A DNA stretch of 64,000 nt from CAWIJJ01 sp963836425 (GTDB lineage: Bacteria; Acidobacteriota; Terriglobia; Bryobacterales; Bryobacteraceae): NCBI GenBank assembly GCA_963836425.1, contig CAWIJJ010000003.1, positions 434,001-498,000 of the forward strand, read 5' to 3'. Shown here in pieces: positions 62,728 through 64,000 of this stretch. The translations under genes and the position numbers were made by a program. Each line of letters begins with the position of its first letter. Position 1 is the first letter of the stretch. The notes beneath the pieces were generated by a model. That model made no database searches, was not told the origin of the DNA, and saw only the letters and a program-made list of their open reading frames with translations.

Positions 62728-64000
62728 GTGAACTACCCGGATTCGGTCCACTTCCTCTACGCCCTCGGCAACGAAGTCAAAACCGCCAAGCTTGGACTCG
62801 ACCGCATCCGCATCGTGCTCGCCGCCCTCGGCAATCCGCAGGACCGCTGCAACATCGTGCATGTGGCGGGAACCAACGGTAAAGGCTCCACCTGCGCCAT
62901 GATCGAGTCCGGCCTGCGCGCCGCGGGCCTGCGAACCGGTCTTTTCATTTCCCCGCACCTCGCCGAACCCACCGAGCGGATTCAGATCAGCGGCACTCCG
63001 GTCACCGCCGAACGCTTCGCCGCCGCTTTCGACCGCGTCCACCGCGTGGTCGAGGAACTGATCGACGCGGGCCGCATTGACCTGCACACTACCTACTTCG
63101 AGACCGTCACCGCCATGGCCCTGCTGGTGTTCGCCGAAGAGGCCGTGGACCGTGTCGTCCTCGAGGTGGGACTCGGAGGGCGCCTCGACGCCACCAACGT
63201 CGTCAATCCCGAACTCTGCGCCATCACCCGAATCGATTTCGATCACGAAGCCTTCCTCGGCAAAAGCCTCGAATCCATCGCGGCGGAAAAGGCGGGCATC
63301 CTCAAGCCCGGCGTCCCCGCGGTTTTCTCCCGGCAGCGGCCCGAAGCGGCGGCGGTCCTGGAACAGAAGGCCGCGGAAATGGGAGCCGCCGTTTTCCGCA
63401 CCTCGCAGCTCGAAGTCCACAACCTGGAACTGGACGCACGCGGCAGCCGCTTCGACATCCTCGGCGACCAGCCCTTTCGCATCCACTGCCCGCTCGCCGG
63501 CGAGCACCAGGTGGAAAACGCGCTCACCGCGGCGCTCGCCCTCACCCGCCTGGATGTGCGGAACGAAGCCATCGCGGAAGGAATCGCCCGCACCCGCTGG
63601 CCCGGCCGCCTGGAGCGGGTCTCCGAGCGCCCGGAGGTGATCCTCGATGGAGCCCACAACCCGGATGGAGCGCGCGCCCTGGCCGCCTACATCCGCCGCT
63701 TCTACGCCGGCCGCCGCATCACGCTGATCTATGGCGCCATGCGCGACAAGGCCGTGGCCGAGATCGGCGGCATTCTGTTTCCCCTGGCCGCCGAGGTCAT
63801 CCTCACCGCGCCCCGGCAGTCTCGAGCCCTTTCCATCTCCGCCCTCGAAGCTTTCGCCGAAGACTCCAACCTCCGCGTGGCCCCGCGTATCGAAGAGGCG
63901 CTGGCCCTGGTCCGCCACGCGCCGCCCGAGGACGCCGTCTTCGTCACCGGCTCCCTGTTCCTGGTGGCGGAGGCCCGCGCCGTCTGTTTACGATGGAGTT
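62728..64000 (+). CDS. folC: Folylpolyglutamate synthase / dihydrofolate synthase FolC, 3' end cut by the window
   Basis: FolC adds glutamate to dihydropteroate and to folates using ATP. GTG 62728 begins VNYPDSVHFLYALGNEVKTAK. The P-loop HVAGTNGKGSTCAMI, the TGLFISPHLAEPTERI loop, LEVGLGGRLDATN, ITRIDFDHEAFLG (substrate/metal region), AGILKPGVPAVFSRQ and VILDGAHNPDGARAL follow. The frame is still open at base 64000 (about 424 residues), but the last motif VFVTGSLFLVAEARAV shows that only a few codons are missing. An ATG near 63993 may begin the next gene. Confidence 0.93.
   Translation, partial: MNYPDSVHFLYALGNEVKTAKLGLDRIRIVLAALGNPQDRCNIVHVAGTNGKGSTCAMIESGLRAAGLRTGLFISPHLAEPTERIQISGTPVTAERFAAAFDRVHRVVEELIDAGRIDLHTTYFETVTAMALLVFAEEAVDRVVLEVGLGGRLDATNVVNPELCAITRIDFDHEAFLGKSLESIAAEKAGILKPGVPAVFSRQRPEAAAVLEQKAAEMGAAVFRTSQLEVHNLELDARGSRFDILGDQPFRIHCPLAGEHQVENALTAALALTRLDVRNEAIAEGIARTRWPGRLERVSERPEVILDGAHNPDGARALAAYIRRFYAGRRITLIYGAMRDKAVAEIGGILFPLAAEVILTAPRQSRALSISALEAFAEDSNLRVAPRIEEALALVRHAPPEDAVFVTGSLFLVAEARAVCLRWS

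Overview
The window is a gene-dense, high-GC bacterial chromosome segment, best explained as an acidobacterium of the Solibacter/Bryobacter type. This is inferred from gene content: two large Oar-like TonB-dependent receptors with an N-terminal carboxypeptidase-regulatory domain, two MacB/FtsX-type permeases of the acidobacterial 'orphan permease' kind (one under a PadR repressor), a decayed TIGR03435-type gene, a membrane-anchored one-component HTH regulator, and many secreted proteins of unknown function. I see no rRNA, tRNA, CRISPR array, phage or insertion sequence.

Layout. 0-4.5 kb: the end of an M56 (BlaR1-like) peptidase, an Oar-like receptor and a broken P-loop gene. 4.5-11 kb: selB divergent from an hpnI-like glycosyltransferase, then an acyl-CoA carboxylase beta subunit, an M20 peptidase and a DUF2238 membrane protein. 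11-15 kb: convergent NHEJ ligase and polymerase modules, a DODA-type dioxygenase and a small outer-membrane protein. 15-19 kb: an ECF sigma/anti-sigma pair, a glycosyltransferase, and queC-queE. 19-22 kb: two trypsin-like/PDZ proteases followed by a NarL-type regulator whose receiver has lost its phosphorylation residues. 24-30 kb: glutamine synthetase, a MOSC protein and glnE, the enzyme that adenylylates glutamine synthetase. 30-37 kb: a TPR protein, an ABC ATPase, an ABC permease fused to an amidohydrolase, an alpha/beta hydrolase and an S46 peptidase. 37-43 kb: eda, a PQQ-type sugar dehydrogenase, and padR with its permease. 43-50 kb: secreted proteins and protocatechuate-branch pcaB-pcaL. 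50-59 kb: the second Oar-like receptor, a DUF1080 protein, a sialidase-like protein, an HTH-membrane sensor and a second permease. 59-64 kb: hpt, a coiled-coil/M15-like protein, then rsfS-rlmH-accD-folC.

Two things shape the reading. First, seven single-base indels break otherwise conserved genes (P-loop gene, selB, ligase, first protease, glnA, and glnE twice), all before 30 kb. Each is repaired by changing one base, so sequencing or assembly error is the likeliest cause. One of them falsely joins the two proteases into a single reading frame. Second, about fifteen start codons have a TANNNT box 6-9 bases upstream and usually no Shine-Dalgarno sequence, which points to widespread leaderless transcription. 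I used this to choose several starts.

The most unusual items are the ABC permease-amidohydrolase fusion with a predicted extra membrane segment, the protease pair with a phosphorylation-dead regulator, a PadR promoter embedded in a perfect 13-base inverted repeat, and a nested hairpin that pairs with the ribosome binding site of the second receptor.
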